A stretch of 64,000 bases of DNA from Natronorubrum tibetense GA33. Its GTDB lineage: Archaea; Halobacteriota; Halobacteria; Halobacteriales; Natrialbaceae. Below the pieces are notes generated by a model. It was not told where the DNA came from and did no database searches. It was given only the letters and a program-made list of their open reading frames with translations. Location of the stretch: the NCBI RefSeq assembly GCF_000383975.1, contig NZ_KB913017.1:3386265-3450264 (forward strand), read 5' to 3'. Shown here piece after piece: positions 25,633-33,641 of this stretch (position 1 is its first letter; every line of letters begins with the position of its first letter). The position numbers were made by a program, and so were the translations under genes.

Positions 25633-25809
25633 TACACGGTTGTTTCACTGGGTGGTTTTAACCCCTCTGATACTGAATTTGCGGTCTCTGGAACCGGAAT
25701 CGACGGATATCGATGATTCGAAGGAGGGAAATACGGGGCCAACGAGGCAGGGTCTTTCCGATAGCGGGCCTCAGGCGTCGGAACCGGAGTTCAGCAGTGT
25801 CATCAGTTC

Positions 25810-26649
25810 TCAAACTCTCTGGGCCGCCTCGAGCATCGCGTCGTAGGCCTCCCCGTACGCCCGCGCGATCCGTGCCGGATCGTCTCGTGCGTCACCGCCG
25901 AGCGCCGGTAGCCGAATCCGCTCGAGCGGCTCGAGATAGTCGAGTACGTCCGGGACGCGTTTCTCGAGCGCGCCGTCTTTCGGGCTCGAACTGGCGATCT
26001 CGCAGGCGCGACAGTACCGATCGCTTGCGTAGATCCGCGCGCGGCCGGGTTCGACGGCCGCGACGGCGCTGATCGCCGCGTGCTCGAGTGACTGAAGCGG
26101 CTGGGCGATGTCGCTGTAGGACTCGACGACGGCGACGTCGGTCGATTCGATCTCGGCCGCCAGTCGTTCGAACGCGGGGACGTACCGTTCCTCGGCGAGT
26201 TCGTTGAACTGGCCGACGGTCTCGACGGGGATGGCGTCCTCGAGCGGGAGCGCGTCGGCGACGACGTCCGGAATCTCGGCGGTTGCGTTACGGACGAATA
26301 TCGGCCCGTCACCGTCGACACCCGGCCGACCGACGCGGTCGACGAGGAACTCGCGATCTGACCTTCCGAGGAGTCCGGACCCGCCGCCCGGCGTGGGCCG
26401 CCACAGGCGGTGGACCGGGTTGAGCCGCTCGGGCTCGCGGCCGCGCGCTTCGGCCCGTGCAAGCCGTTTCGCGTCCTTACCGTAGAGCCGGCCGTCGGCG
26501 AGCGCCGACCGGCAGTCGTCGTGGTCGAACCAGTAGTCGTTTCCCGCACGTGGTTTGTAGCCGACGCCCCCGGTTCGCTCGAGGAGGCCGGCCGAGAACG
26601 TGGTCTTGCCGGCGTCGACGCGGTCGGCACCGACCACGAGGAGGATCAT
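25810..26649 (-). CDS. Predicted P-loop ATPase/GTPase
   Basis: The N-terminal VVGADRVDAGKTTFSAGL is a P-loop close to the dethiobiotin-synthetase/BioD-like group. The 279-residue protein has a conserved RAGNDYWFDHDD, which in related NTPases lies near the nucleotide pocket, and a cluster of cysteines (RYCRACEIA near residue 220). It is of a family widespread in archaea whose role is unknown. Its start overlaps the stop of the upstream gene by 4 nt (ATGA), so the two are translated together and probably act together. Confidence 0.72.
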   Translation of the reverse strand: MILLVVGADRVDAGKTTFSAGLLERTGGVGYKPRAGNDYWFDHDDCRSALADGRLYGKDAKRLARAEARGREPERLNPVHRLWRPTPGGGSGLLGRSDREFLVDRVGRPGVDGDGPIFVRNATAEIPDVVADALPLEDAIPVETVGQFNELAEERYVPAFERLAAEIESTDVAVVESYSDIAQPLQSLEHAAISAVAAVEPGRARIYASDRYCRACEIASSSPKDGALEKRVPDVLDYLEPLERIRLPALGGDARDDPARIARAYGEAYDAMLEAAQRV

Positions 26650-26978
26650 TCGGTGTCGTCGTCGGCTTCGTCGCCGCTGCTGTCGTCAGCGTCGGTTTCG
26701 TCGCCCTCTTCCTCCTCTTTCAGCCCGTAATGGGCGGGTTCGTCGTCGGAACGCGGTTCGGCGACGACGAGATCGTCGGCGTTGTTCATGATCCAGGGGA
26801 TCGTCCAGTCGAGCAGGACGTCTTCGGTCCCCTGGTCGATCTCCGCGTCGGGATCGAGCCCCTGCAGGAGGCGAGCGATCTCGTAGACGGTGTACATCTG
26901 GTCGGCCTCGAGCAACTCCGCGGGCGTGTAGAAGTCACACGGCGGCAGACTGTCGAACTCGGACTTGGAAACGGGCAT
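26646..26978 (-). CDS. DUF5827-like small acidic protein
   Basis: The 110-residue protein has a compact N-terminal part (CDFYTPAELLEADQMYTVYE, LLDWTIPWIMNNADDLV) and a disordered acidic tail of ~35 residues. It is a conserved haloarchaeal family without known function, regularly found beside the P-loop gene that follows. The 4-nt overlap makes them a unit. Cytoplasmic, no signal peptide. Confidence 0.7.
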   Translation of the reverse strand: MPVSKSEFDSLPPCDFYTPAELLEADQMYTVYEIARLLQGLDPDAEIDQGTEDVLLDWTIPWIMNNADDLVVAEPRSDDEPAHYGLKEEEEGDETDADDSSGDEADDDTE

Positions 26979-27099
26979 CTACTGGGTGCTATCGGTCTCG
27001 GACGCCTAAATCGTTCGTTCTCGACCCGTCGGTTGGGCCACGGGGTGGTGTTACCGCCGAGACCACACCGAGGGTACATTCCGCTGGAATCGCTGTACG

Positions 27100-30000
27100 C
27101 TATCGCAATCGTTCGCCGTCAGCGACCGCCGCGTCGAGCAGTTCGATCGGATGCGGCGGCCGATCGTACGCCTCGAAGTCCCCGATCTGGGTGCGACAGG
27201 AGGTCCCCGGGGCGACGACCGTAGTCTCGTCTCCGTTCGCCGTCTCCACCTCGGCCGCACTCGCCTCGAGTTGTTCGCGGAGCAGGTCGCCGATGGCCCG
27301 CGAGAGATCGTAGTGTTCGGCCTCGTAGCCGAAGGAGCCGGCCATGCCACAGCAGCCCGAATCGACGGGGTCGACGGCGTAGCCCGCGCGTCTGAGCAGG
27401 CCGACCGCGTGGTGGTCCGCGCCGCGAGCCTTCTCGTGGCAGTGGCCGTGGTAGGTCACTCGCTCGCGTGCGTCCTCGTGGTCGACCGGGAGCCGTTCGT
27501 CCAGGTGATGCGTGTCGAGATACTCGCAGACGCCGTAGGCGTTCGAGACGAGTCGCTCGAGTCGCTCGTCGTCGACGCGGCCCGGGAGCAGCGACCGGTA
27601 CTCGTCGACCACCATCGCCGCGTCCGAGGGCTCGACGAAGCAGACCGACCAGCCCCGCTCGAGGTAGGGATCGAGATCGTCGAGCAGCGCCTCGCCGTGT
27701 TCGGCAGCGTCGTCGAGCAGCCCCTTCGAGTAGGCCGCCCGCCCGGTCGGTCCGAGGTCGGGGACCGCGACGCGGACGTTCGCAGCCTCGAGGAGCCGGA
27801 CGGCGGCCTTACCGGGAGCTGGGTTCGAGTAGTTTGTGTCCGTGTCCGGAAAGAGGACGACCCCCGCGGTGGCCGCCTCGGGATCGACGGTCGACTCCCG
27901 ATCGGCGAACCAGTCGACCAGCGTCTCCCGCCGGAACTCCGGCAGCGTTCGCTCCGACGCGATTCCGAGGGTCTTTTCGAGGGCCGTCCGCGCGCCCGGC
28001 AGCTTCGTCGCTCGATTGGCGACCGGGGCCGCGGCGCTCCCAGCGGCGGCGAGCCGATCGACGTTCGAAAAGAGGCGCTCGCGGAGGCTCGTCCCGTTGC
28101 GTTCGTGGGACTGGTGTTTCACCTCGGCTTTGAGTTTCGCGAGGTCGACCCCGGTCGGACAGTCGCTCTGACAGCCCTTACAGCCGATACAGAGGTCGAG
28201 AACCTCCTCCTGGAACCGGTCGCTGTAGAGTTCCTCGGGATCGATCTCGCCGCTGATGGCCGCCCGGAGCAGGTTGGCCCGTCCGCGGGTCGTCGCGATC
28301 TCCTCCTCGGTCGCTCGATAGGTCGGACACATCACGTCGCCGTCGGTCTGGCGACAGGTGCCACAGCCGTTACAGAGTTCGACGAGGTGGGAAAAGCCGC
28401 CGTCGTCGTCGAAATCAAGTGTCGTCTGGGGCTCGAGCGAGGCGTAGTCGGGGCCGTAGCGGAGGTGTTCCCGTATGTCCGTCCGCTCGCCCACGTCGTC
28501 GCGGTACACCACCTTCCCCGGGTTCATCCGCCAGTCGGGATCGAAGGCGGATTTCACGTCCTTGAACGCCTGCCAGAGCGTGGGACCGTACAGCTTCGGG
28601 TTGAACTCCGTCCGCGCCAACCCGTCCCCATGCTCGCCCGAGAACGCGCCGTTGTGCTCGAGCGCAAGGTCGGTGACATCCTCGGCAATGGAACGCATTT
28701 TTTCGACGCCGTCGCCGTCCTTGAGATTCAGTACGGGCCGGATGTGCAGCGTCCCCACGCCGGCGTGTGCGAAGTAGGCCGCCGTCGTGTCGTGATCCGC
28801 GAGGATCTCCTGAAAACTCGCGACGTACTCTGCGAGCTCTTCCGGCGGCACCGAGGCGTCCTCGACGAACGGGTACGGCTTCGGATCGCCGTCCATACTC
28901 ATCAGGAGGGGAATCGACGCCTTGCGGAGCTTCCAGAGTCGGTCCTGGGTTTCGGCCTCGAGCGCTTCGATCGAGTCGAACGCCGCTCCCTCGTCGACGA
29001 GCCGTGCGGTCGCGTTCGTCAGTGCCGCCGAGAGGTCGTCGACCATCTCGGAATCGAACTCGACCATCAGTACCGCCGCTGTGCCGTCGGGGATCGGCTC
29101 CGCGTACTCGGCGTACTCCGGCGACTCCGCCGCCAGTCGGAACACCTCATCGTCCATCAGTTCGACTGCGCTGGTCTCGAGGGACAGCGCCTCGGGCACC
29201 GCGGCCAGCGCCTCGAGCAGGTCGTCGTAACAGCAGACCGCGAGCGCGGTCGTCTCGGGGCGGGTGACGAGTGAAAGTTCGGCCTCGACGACGACGCCAA
29301 GCGTGCCTTCCGCGCCGACGACGAGCTTCGAGAGATTGATGACATCGTCTCCCGCGTCGTTCTCCCGCAGCACTTTCTGCAGGTTGTAACCGCTGACACA
29401 GCGTTTGAGGGTCGGATATCGGTCTTCGATCTCGTCGGCGTTGTCCTCGACGAGCGCGCGGACGGTTTTGTAGATCTCCGCCTCGCGGTCGTCCTTCGAG
29501 ACGATCTCGTCCCACTCTGGACCGTCAACGACGACGTCCCGCGTGCGAATCAGCGAGCCGTCCGCGAGAACGACCTCGCACTCCTCCACGTAGGCGTCCG
29601 TGATGCCGTAGCGGACCGAGTGTGCACCCGTCGAGTTGTTGCCGATCCCGCCACCGATCGTCGCCCGGTTCGACGACGCTGGGTCGGGCGCGAATCGGAG
29701 GCCGTGGGGCTCGAGCGCGTCGTCGAGGTCGTCCTGAACGACCCCGGGCTGGACGGTGGCCCGCTGGTCATCCGGCTCGATTTCGAGGATATCATCCATG
29801 TGTCGGGACAGGTCGAGGACGATACAGCCCGGACCGACCGCCTGTCCGGCGAGCGAGGAGCCCGCACCTCGGGGGAGAACGGGGACGCCGTAGTCGGCCG
29901 CGACGCGGACCGCAGAGCAGATGTCGTCCCTGTCCCGCGGGAAGACGACGCCCGCTGGCTGTGCGCCGTAGATGCTTCCGTCGGTCGCGTACAGCACTCT

Positions 30001-30159
30001 GGTGTACTCGTCGAAGCGAACGTCGCCGTCGACCGCGACCTCGAGGGCGGCCGCGAGGTCGCCGCCCGTGCCGTCCGCGTCGCCATCGCTATCGTCCCGA
30101 TCAGCGTTCGTGGTGCCTTCGAGCGGTCGGTCCTCGCCGCCGACTCGTTCCGTAGCCAT
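27100..30159 (-). CDS. FAD/Fe-S oxidoreductase, D-lactate dehydrogenase type
   Basis: I start at the ATG 30159 (MATERVGGED); a frame open 34 codons further lacks protein-like character. The 1,019-residue protein fuses two parts. The first half is a GlcD/Dld-type FAD-binding domain (VLPRGAGSSLAGQ and NRATIGGGIGNNSTGAHS motifs) plus FAD-oxidase C-terminal domain. The second half has two 4Fe-4S sites (CNGCGTCRQ...CPTY and CIGCKGCQSDC) and CCG-type domains (HGHCHEKA, DSGCCGMAGSFG, GTSCRTQIG). It oxidises a D-2-hydroxyacid, most likely D-lactate, and passes electrons to the quinone pool. Other D-2-hydroxyacids, such as 2-hydroxyglutarate, cannot be excluded. Confidence 0.85.
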   Translation of the reverse strand: MATERVGGEDRPLEGTTNADRDDSDGDADGTGGDLAAALEVAVDGDVRFDEYTRVLYATDGSIYGAQPAGVVFPRDRDDICSAVRVAADYGVPVLPRGAGSSLAGQAVGPGCIVLDLSRHMDDILEIEPDDQRATVQPGVVQDDLDDALEPHGLRFAPDPASSNRATIGGGIGNNSTGAHSVRYGITDAYVEECEVVLADGSLIRTRDVVVDGPEWDEIVSKDDREAEIYKTVRALVEDNADEIEDRYPTLKRCVSGYNLQKVLRENDAGDDVINLSKLVVGAEGTLGVVVEAELSLVTRPETTALAVCCYDDLLEALAAVPEALSLETSAVELMDDEVFRLAAESPEYAEYAEPIPDGTAAVLMVEFDSEMVDDLSAALTNATARLVDEGAAFDSIEALEAETQDRLWKLRKASIPLLMSMDGDPKPYPFVEDASVPPEELAEYVASFQEILADHDTTAAYFAHAGVGTLHIRPVLNLKDGDGVEKMRSIAEDVTDLALEHNGAFSGEHGDGLARTEFNPKLYGPTLWQAFKDVKSAFDPDWRMNPGKVVYRDDVGERTDIREHLRYGPDYASLEPQTTLDFDDDGGFSHLVELCNGCGTCRQTDGDVMCPTYRATEEEIATTRGRANLLRAAISGEIDPEELYSDRFQEEVLDLCIGCKGCQSDCPTGVDLAKLKAEVKHQSHERNGTSLRERLFSNVDRLAAAGSAAAPVANRATKLPGARTALEKTLGIASERTLPEFRRETLVDWFADRESTVDPEAATAGVVLFPDTDTNYSNPAPGKAAVRLLEAANVRVAVPDLGPTGRAAYSKGLLDDAAEHGEALLDDLDPYLERGWSVCFVEPSDAAMVVDEYRSLLPGRVDDERLERLVSNAYGVCEYLDTHHLDERLPVDHEDARERVTYHGHCHEKARGADHHAVGLLRRAGYAVDPVDSGCCGMAGSFGYEAEHYDLSRAIGDLLREQLEASAAEVETANGDETTVVAPGTSCRTQIGDFEAYDRPPHPIELLDAAVADGERLR

Positions 30160-30305
30160 ACGAGCACTCGACCACCGAGAACCAAAACAGTGCGTGTGAG
30201 CTTCACACGATGTCGCCGACCGCGACCGACTGGCGGCGCGGCTATCGGGGACGTGTGTCAAAAAACGTCAAGATTGCCGAGTCGTCGCGTTTCCGGGCAG
30301 CTACG

Positions 30306-30908
30306 TTACTCGAAGTGGTCGAGGCACTTCTGGTACTCCTCGGCGGCCGAGTCCCAGTTGACGACGTCGAAGAAGCCGTCGATGAACTCGCCGCGGTCCG
30401 GACCGTAGTCGTAGTAGTAGGAGTGTTCCCAGACGTCACAGGCGAGAATTGGGTGCGAACCCCAGAGTGCGCCCTGGTCGTGCTTGTCGACCGCAACGTT
30501 ACGCAGCTGCTTGGCAACCGGGTCGTAGACCAGCAGAGCCCAGCCACCGGCGGCGCCGGCAGCGGCCTCGAACTCGCCCTTCCAGCCCTCGTAGGAGCCG
30601 AAGTCCTCCTCGATGCGGTCGGCGAGGTCGCCCTCGGGTTCGCCGCCGCCGTTCGGCGACATGTTCTCCCAGAACAGCGTGTGGAGATAGTGTCCACAGC
30701 CGTTGTGGGTGACATTCGAGAGGGCTCCGGGCGTCGAGCCGAAATCGCCCGACTCGCGGTTCTCCGCGAGGGTCTCCTCGGCGGCGTTGAGACCGTTGAC
30801 GTAGCCCTGATGGTGGGTGTCATGATGCCAGGTCACGACCTGTTCGGAGATCGATGGCTCCAGCGCGTCGTAATCGTACGGAAGTGGTGGAAGTTCGTGG
30901 TCAGTCAT
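30306..30908 (-). CDS. sod: Superoxide dismutase (Mn/Fe)
   Basis: The 200-residue protein is a complete Fe/Mn SOD: LPPLPYDYDALEP at the start, HHDTHHQGYVN with the first metal histidine, the second in the LHTLFW helix, and DVWEHSYYYDYG with Asp and His metal ligands near residues 160-165. Haloarchaeal enzymes of this type use manganese. It converts superoxide to peroxide and oxygen in the cytoplasm. It appears to be a single-gene unit; CTTAACAG about 40 nt upstream may be its TATA element, giving a short leader. Confidence 0.93.
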   Translation of the reverse strand: MTDHELPPLPYDYDALEPSISEQVVTWHHDTHHQGYVNGLNAAEETLAENRESGDFGSTPGALSNVTHNGCGHYLHTLFWENMSPNGGGEPEGDLADRIEEDFGSYEGWKGEFEAAAGAAGGWALLVYDPVAKQLRNVAVDKHDQGALWGSHPILACDVWEHSYYYDYGPDRGEFIDGFFDVVNWDSAAEEYQKCLDHFE

Positions 30909-31102
30909 TGGAATTCACCTGTAGTGTTGTATCTGCATCTCGCCTGTTAAGTTTTGAGGAGAGAAACGGTATCATGCCGCACAGGCGATCGCACTCCCCT
31001 CGTGTGGTTCGTCTCGCGTGATACGCCGCCACCAGTACTCTCACCACGGGTCGGGGGTTAAACCTTTCAGCCGGGCCGGGGGACCACGTCGTCGCCGTCG
31101 GT

Positions 31103-31525
31103 CTACGAGAGTTCCTTGTGTTTTGCGTGCTCGAGCCACTCCTCGAGCGAGGGCTGTGTCCAGTATCGAACGGTCTCACTGCGTCGATCGTGGTCGAGAA
31201 CGCCGGCGTCCTCGAGTTTCGGCAGGTGCGTGTGCTGCAGTTCTGTTCGGATTCGCAGTTGTCGCTGGTCGCAGTCGGTCTCGAAATCGGTGTCGTCGCC
31301 GGAGTCGGCTTCATCTGCTATGGCTGCCTCCTGGCTCGAGTCCGCCTGCTGGAGGTCGACGACCGCGGTCGTGAGTTCGTCGAGCGTCGCGACGCCGTCC
31401 GGTTGGTCGTGCATGTAGTAAAGCGCGTACCGTCGACGGCGGTTCGAGAGAAGATCGAAGATCAGATCGAGCGACGGCGTCACCTCGGCCGTGATCTTCG
31501 TCGACTCTCGCTCGGTTTTACGCAT
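31103..31525 (-). CDS. DUF7344-type winged-helix regulator
   Basis: The 140-residue protein begins with LDLIFDLLSNRRRRYALYYM, the hallmark of a large haloarchaeal winged-helix family, followed by LATLDELTTAV-like helix, an acidic loop (~residues 60-85), and a second helix-wing part (LRIRTELQHTHLPKLEDAGV, SETVRYW). It probably binds DNA as a dimer; target genes are unknown. It is flanked by intergenic stretches of about 200 and 270 nt and is transcribed alone. The 271 nt upstream, to ndk, hold AT-rich promoter-like DNA near 31600-31660 and no gene I could identify. Confidence 0.78.
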   Translation of the reverse strand: MRKTERESTKITAEVTPSLDLIFDLLSNRRRRYALYYMHDQPDGVATLDELTTAVVDLQQADSSQEAAIADEADSGDDTDFETDCDQRQLRIRTELQHTHLPKLEDAGVLDHDRRSETVRYWTQPSLEEWLEHAKHKELS

Positions 31526-31796
31526 CCACGAACCACCTACCGTGTGTTACCATTCGAAACCACCAACCGTCTCTTCTGCAGCCGTCCCATTAGATGTTGC
31601 GTCTACCTAGAAAAACACATGTACATTCTCCACAATATAATCTCCGGTATAATTACTGGGTGGTGGCCGCTGCCAACGAGATTACAGTCGTCGCTCTTAA
31701 CCGTCTGTTTTTGATGTCGACTGTACGTTAGACGCGAGAAAATGAAGAATCGATCGGGCGAATCGCTGCGTTCGAGCCGAGACGAGCCTCGACGTA

Positions 31797-32261
31797 CTAC
31801 TCGTAGAGCCACTCGGCGTCGTGCTGATCGTAGTCGATCAGTTCGTCGTCGTCGAAGTGAATCGCGATTTCGCGTTCGTTCGCGCCATCGTCCTCGTGGT
31901 CGGCAGCGTGAACGACGTTTCGACCGAGATCCAGCGCGTAGTCGCCGCGGATCGTTCCCGGTGCGGCCTCGAGCGGGTCGGTCTCGCCGATCATCTGACG
32001 GACCTGACGGGTCGCATCCTGGCCTTCCCAGACCATCGGGACGACCGGACCGCCGGTGATGAACTCGATGAGGCCGTCGAAGAACGGCTTATCCTCGTGT
32101 TCGCTGTAGTGTTCTTGGGCCCGCTCCTCGGGCATGTTGATCACTTTGATCCCGACGAGTTTGAGACCGCGGTCCTCGAGTCGGGAGATGACTTCGCCGA
32201 CGAGCCCGCGCGCGAAGGCGTCGGGCTTGACCATGACGAAGGTCCGCTCGTGGTCGCTCAT
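31797..32261 (-). CDS. ndk: Nucleoside diphosphate kinase
   Basis: The 154-residue enzyme has TFVMVKPDAF at the start, and NVVHAADHEDD-type active site with the catalytic histidine (H in VVHAAD, where most species have IHGSD). It moves the terminal phosphate from ATP to other nucleoside diphosphates. It is the last gene of the rpl7ae-rps28e-rpl24e-ndk operon and overlaps rpl24e by 4 nt. Confidence 0.95.
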   Translation of the reverse strand: MSDHERTFVMVKPDAFARGLVGEVISRLEDRGLKLVGIKVINMPEERAQEHYSEHEDKPFFDGLIEFITGGPVVPMVWEGQDATRQVRQMIGETDPLEAAPGTIRGDYALDLGRNVVHAADHEDDGANEREIAIHFDDDELIDYDQHDAEWLYE

Positions 32262-32656
32262 TGTTCGGCCTCGGTCTCTTCGGCTTCGTCCTCGCCGTCG
32301 TCTTCCGCTTCGGCTTCGACATCCTCGTCCTCGGCGACGTCCTCGTCACCGGCGGATTCGGCGTCGTCGTCTTCGTCGACGGCTTCGTCCTCGGTCTCGA
32401 GGTCGTCGTCAGCTTCGGCGTCGGCGACCTCGTCTTGATCGTCCTCGGCAGCGGGCGTGGTATCCTCGGCCGGCCCCTTGTTACGGCGACCGTCCTCGGT
32501 CCACTCCAGATCGCGCGGTTCACGACCGAGCTTGTAGTTTTTCTCCGCCTTCGAGTCGACGAAGTGGAGCACACTGCCGTTCTTGCGGACGTACATGATG
32601 CCCGTGCCGGGCTCGATCTCTTCGCCCGTGTAGTCGCACGTACGTTTCTCGACCAT
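32258..32656 (-). CDS. rpl24e: Ribosomal protein L24e with long acidic tail
   Basis: The first ~68 residues are L24e with a zinc-ribbon start (CDYTGEEIEPGTGIMYVRKN) and the KNYKLGREPRDLEWTE core. Only one cysteine of the usual zinc set is present (C6), so the fold may not bind zinc. The next ~62 residues are an Asp/Glu/Ala-rich tail, absent from most archaeal L24e proteins as I know them. It starts 3 nt after rps28e and overlaps ndk by 4 nt. Confidence 0.9.
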   Translation of the reverse strand: MVEKRTCDYTGEEIEPGTGIMYVRKNGSVLHFVDSKAEKNYKLGREPRDLEWTEDGRRNKGPAEDTTPAAEDDQDEVADAEADDDLETEDEAVDEDDDAESAGDEDVAEDEDVEAEAEDDGEDEAEETEAEQ

Positions 32657-32659
32657 TGG

Positions 32660-32884
32660 TTATTGTCCTCCGATGGAGTCTGCCTCACGAGCGGTCTCGC
32701 GAAGCTGCAACACGTCGCCTTCGCGGACCGGCCCGAGGCAGTTTCGGGTGATGATTCGTCCCTGGTTCTCGCCCTCCTTGATTCGGCATTTGACCTGCAT
32801 GGCTTCGCCGTGCATGCCGGTCTTGCCGACGATCTCGATGACCTCGGCGGGCGTAGAGCCGCTTTCTTCCTCTTCAGCACTCAT
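32660..32884 (-). CDS. rps28e: Ribosomal protein S28e
   Basis: The 74-residue protein has the S28e core: [20 protein letters not shown], then [19 protein letters not shown] and the RE-rich end. It belongs to the small ribosomal subunit of archaea and eukaryotes. It lies 11 nt after rpl7ae and 3 nt before rpl24e in a classical archaeal operon order. Confidence 0.96.
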   Translation of the reverse strand: MSAEEEESGSTPAEVIEIVGKTGMHGEAMQVKCRIKEGENQGRIITRNCLGPVREGDVLQLRETAREADSIGGQ

Positions 32885-32895
32885 CTCTGATCACC

Positions 32896-33258
32896 TCAGT
32901 CGAGGTCCTCGACCTTGTCGGCGATATCTTCGACGTCGTCGCCCGCCTCGCCGGCGTCGACGATCGCCGCGGCGGCGCTCCCGACCTCGAGGCCGGCAGC
33001 GTGGCCGACGTCGTCCTGGGTCTCGATGAAGACGACCGGGATGCCCTTCTCGTCGGCGAGTTCGGGCAGGTGCATGACGATCTCCTCGGGGGAGACGTCT
33101 TCTGCGACGTAGACGAGATCGGCGTTGCCGCGCTCGATCGCTTTCGTCGTTTCGTTCGTTCCTTTCTTTACGCGTCCTGTGTCTCGTGCGACCTCGAGTG
33201 CCTCGAGGGCATCGTCTGCGAGGTCGGCCGGGATGTCGGTTGTTACGTAGACTGACAT
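32896..33258 (-). CDS. rpl7ae: Ribosomal protein L7Ae
   Basis: The start at 33258 ([13 protein letters not shown]) is supported by a purine-rich ribosome-binding sequence GGAGAGGTGA a few nt upstream and by the family N-terminus. The 120-residue protein has [20 protein letters not shown], the kink-turn RNA-binding motif, and EKGIPVVF. L7Ae binds kink-turns in 23S rRNA, box C/D and H/ACA guide RNAs and RNase P RNA. It heads the operon and has a leader of about 130 nt, unusual for a haloarchaeal gene. Confidence 0.96.
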   Translation of the reverse strand: MSVYVTTDIPADLADDALEALEVARDTGRVKKGTNETTKAIERGNADLVYVAEDVSPEEIVMHLPELADEKGIPVVFIETQDDVGHAAGLEVGSAAAAIVDAGEAGDDVEDIADKVEDLD

Positions 33259-33641
33259 TGGTTGTTCACCTCTCCTACACGTGGGCTCGCGCTCCCCTGC
33301 CGTCCGGGTGCTGGGCACCCGTGCCGAACTGATTCCGGCGGAAGTCCTGTGAGGCTAGGAGCATCATCAACCCCGCGTAGGGTGTACTACGCCAGTAGCG
33401 TTGCCCCCCTTAAAAGCGTGTTCAAACGGACGGGGCTGTGAGAGGGGTCCGCACGGGCCGATTCGACAGGATATAGACAATCGTGACTGTGGTGCGAGAC
33501 TATCGATCAACCCACGGTACGCGGTGGTCCGGAGTATCGATTGCCGTCGAACGGAACGCTTCTCTCGATCACCCTTCCAGGCGACTGCCCCATCGATCGT
33601 ACTCCGGTGGCTATTACTCTCGAGTCCCCCAATCCGCTCAC
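33259..33641. promoter_or_regulatory. Divergent promoter region and long rpl7ae leader
   Basis: On the minus strand a TATA-like GCTTTTAA at 33410-33417 would start rpl7ae transcription near 33385, leaving a ~127-nt leader. It contains UGAUGA (33364-33369), a 5-nt hairpin at 33333-33343, and a 7-bp hairpin with a 3-nt loop at 33305-33321. On the other side tmcA starts at 33642 with no clear gene in between. Confidence 0.55.

Noticed and set aside
25633-25809. TPP riboswitch upstream of thiB
   Set aside because: The conserved CTGAGA and ACCCTT...CCTGATC boxes of a THI-element are missing on the minus strand.
27151-29274. A 707-codon plus-strand frame opposite the D-lactate dehydrogenase gene
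   Set aside because: It is the shadow of the real gene in high-GC DNA; the minus-strand protein has clear FAD and Fe-S motifs throughout.
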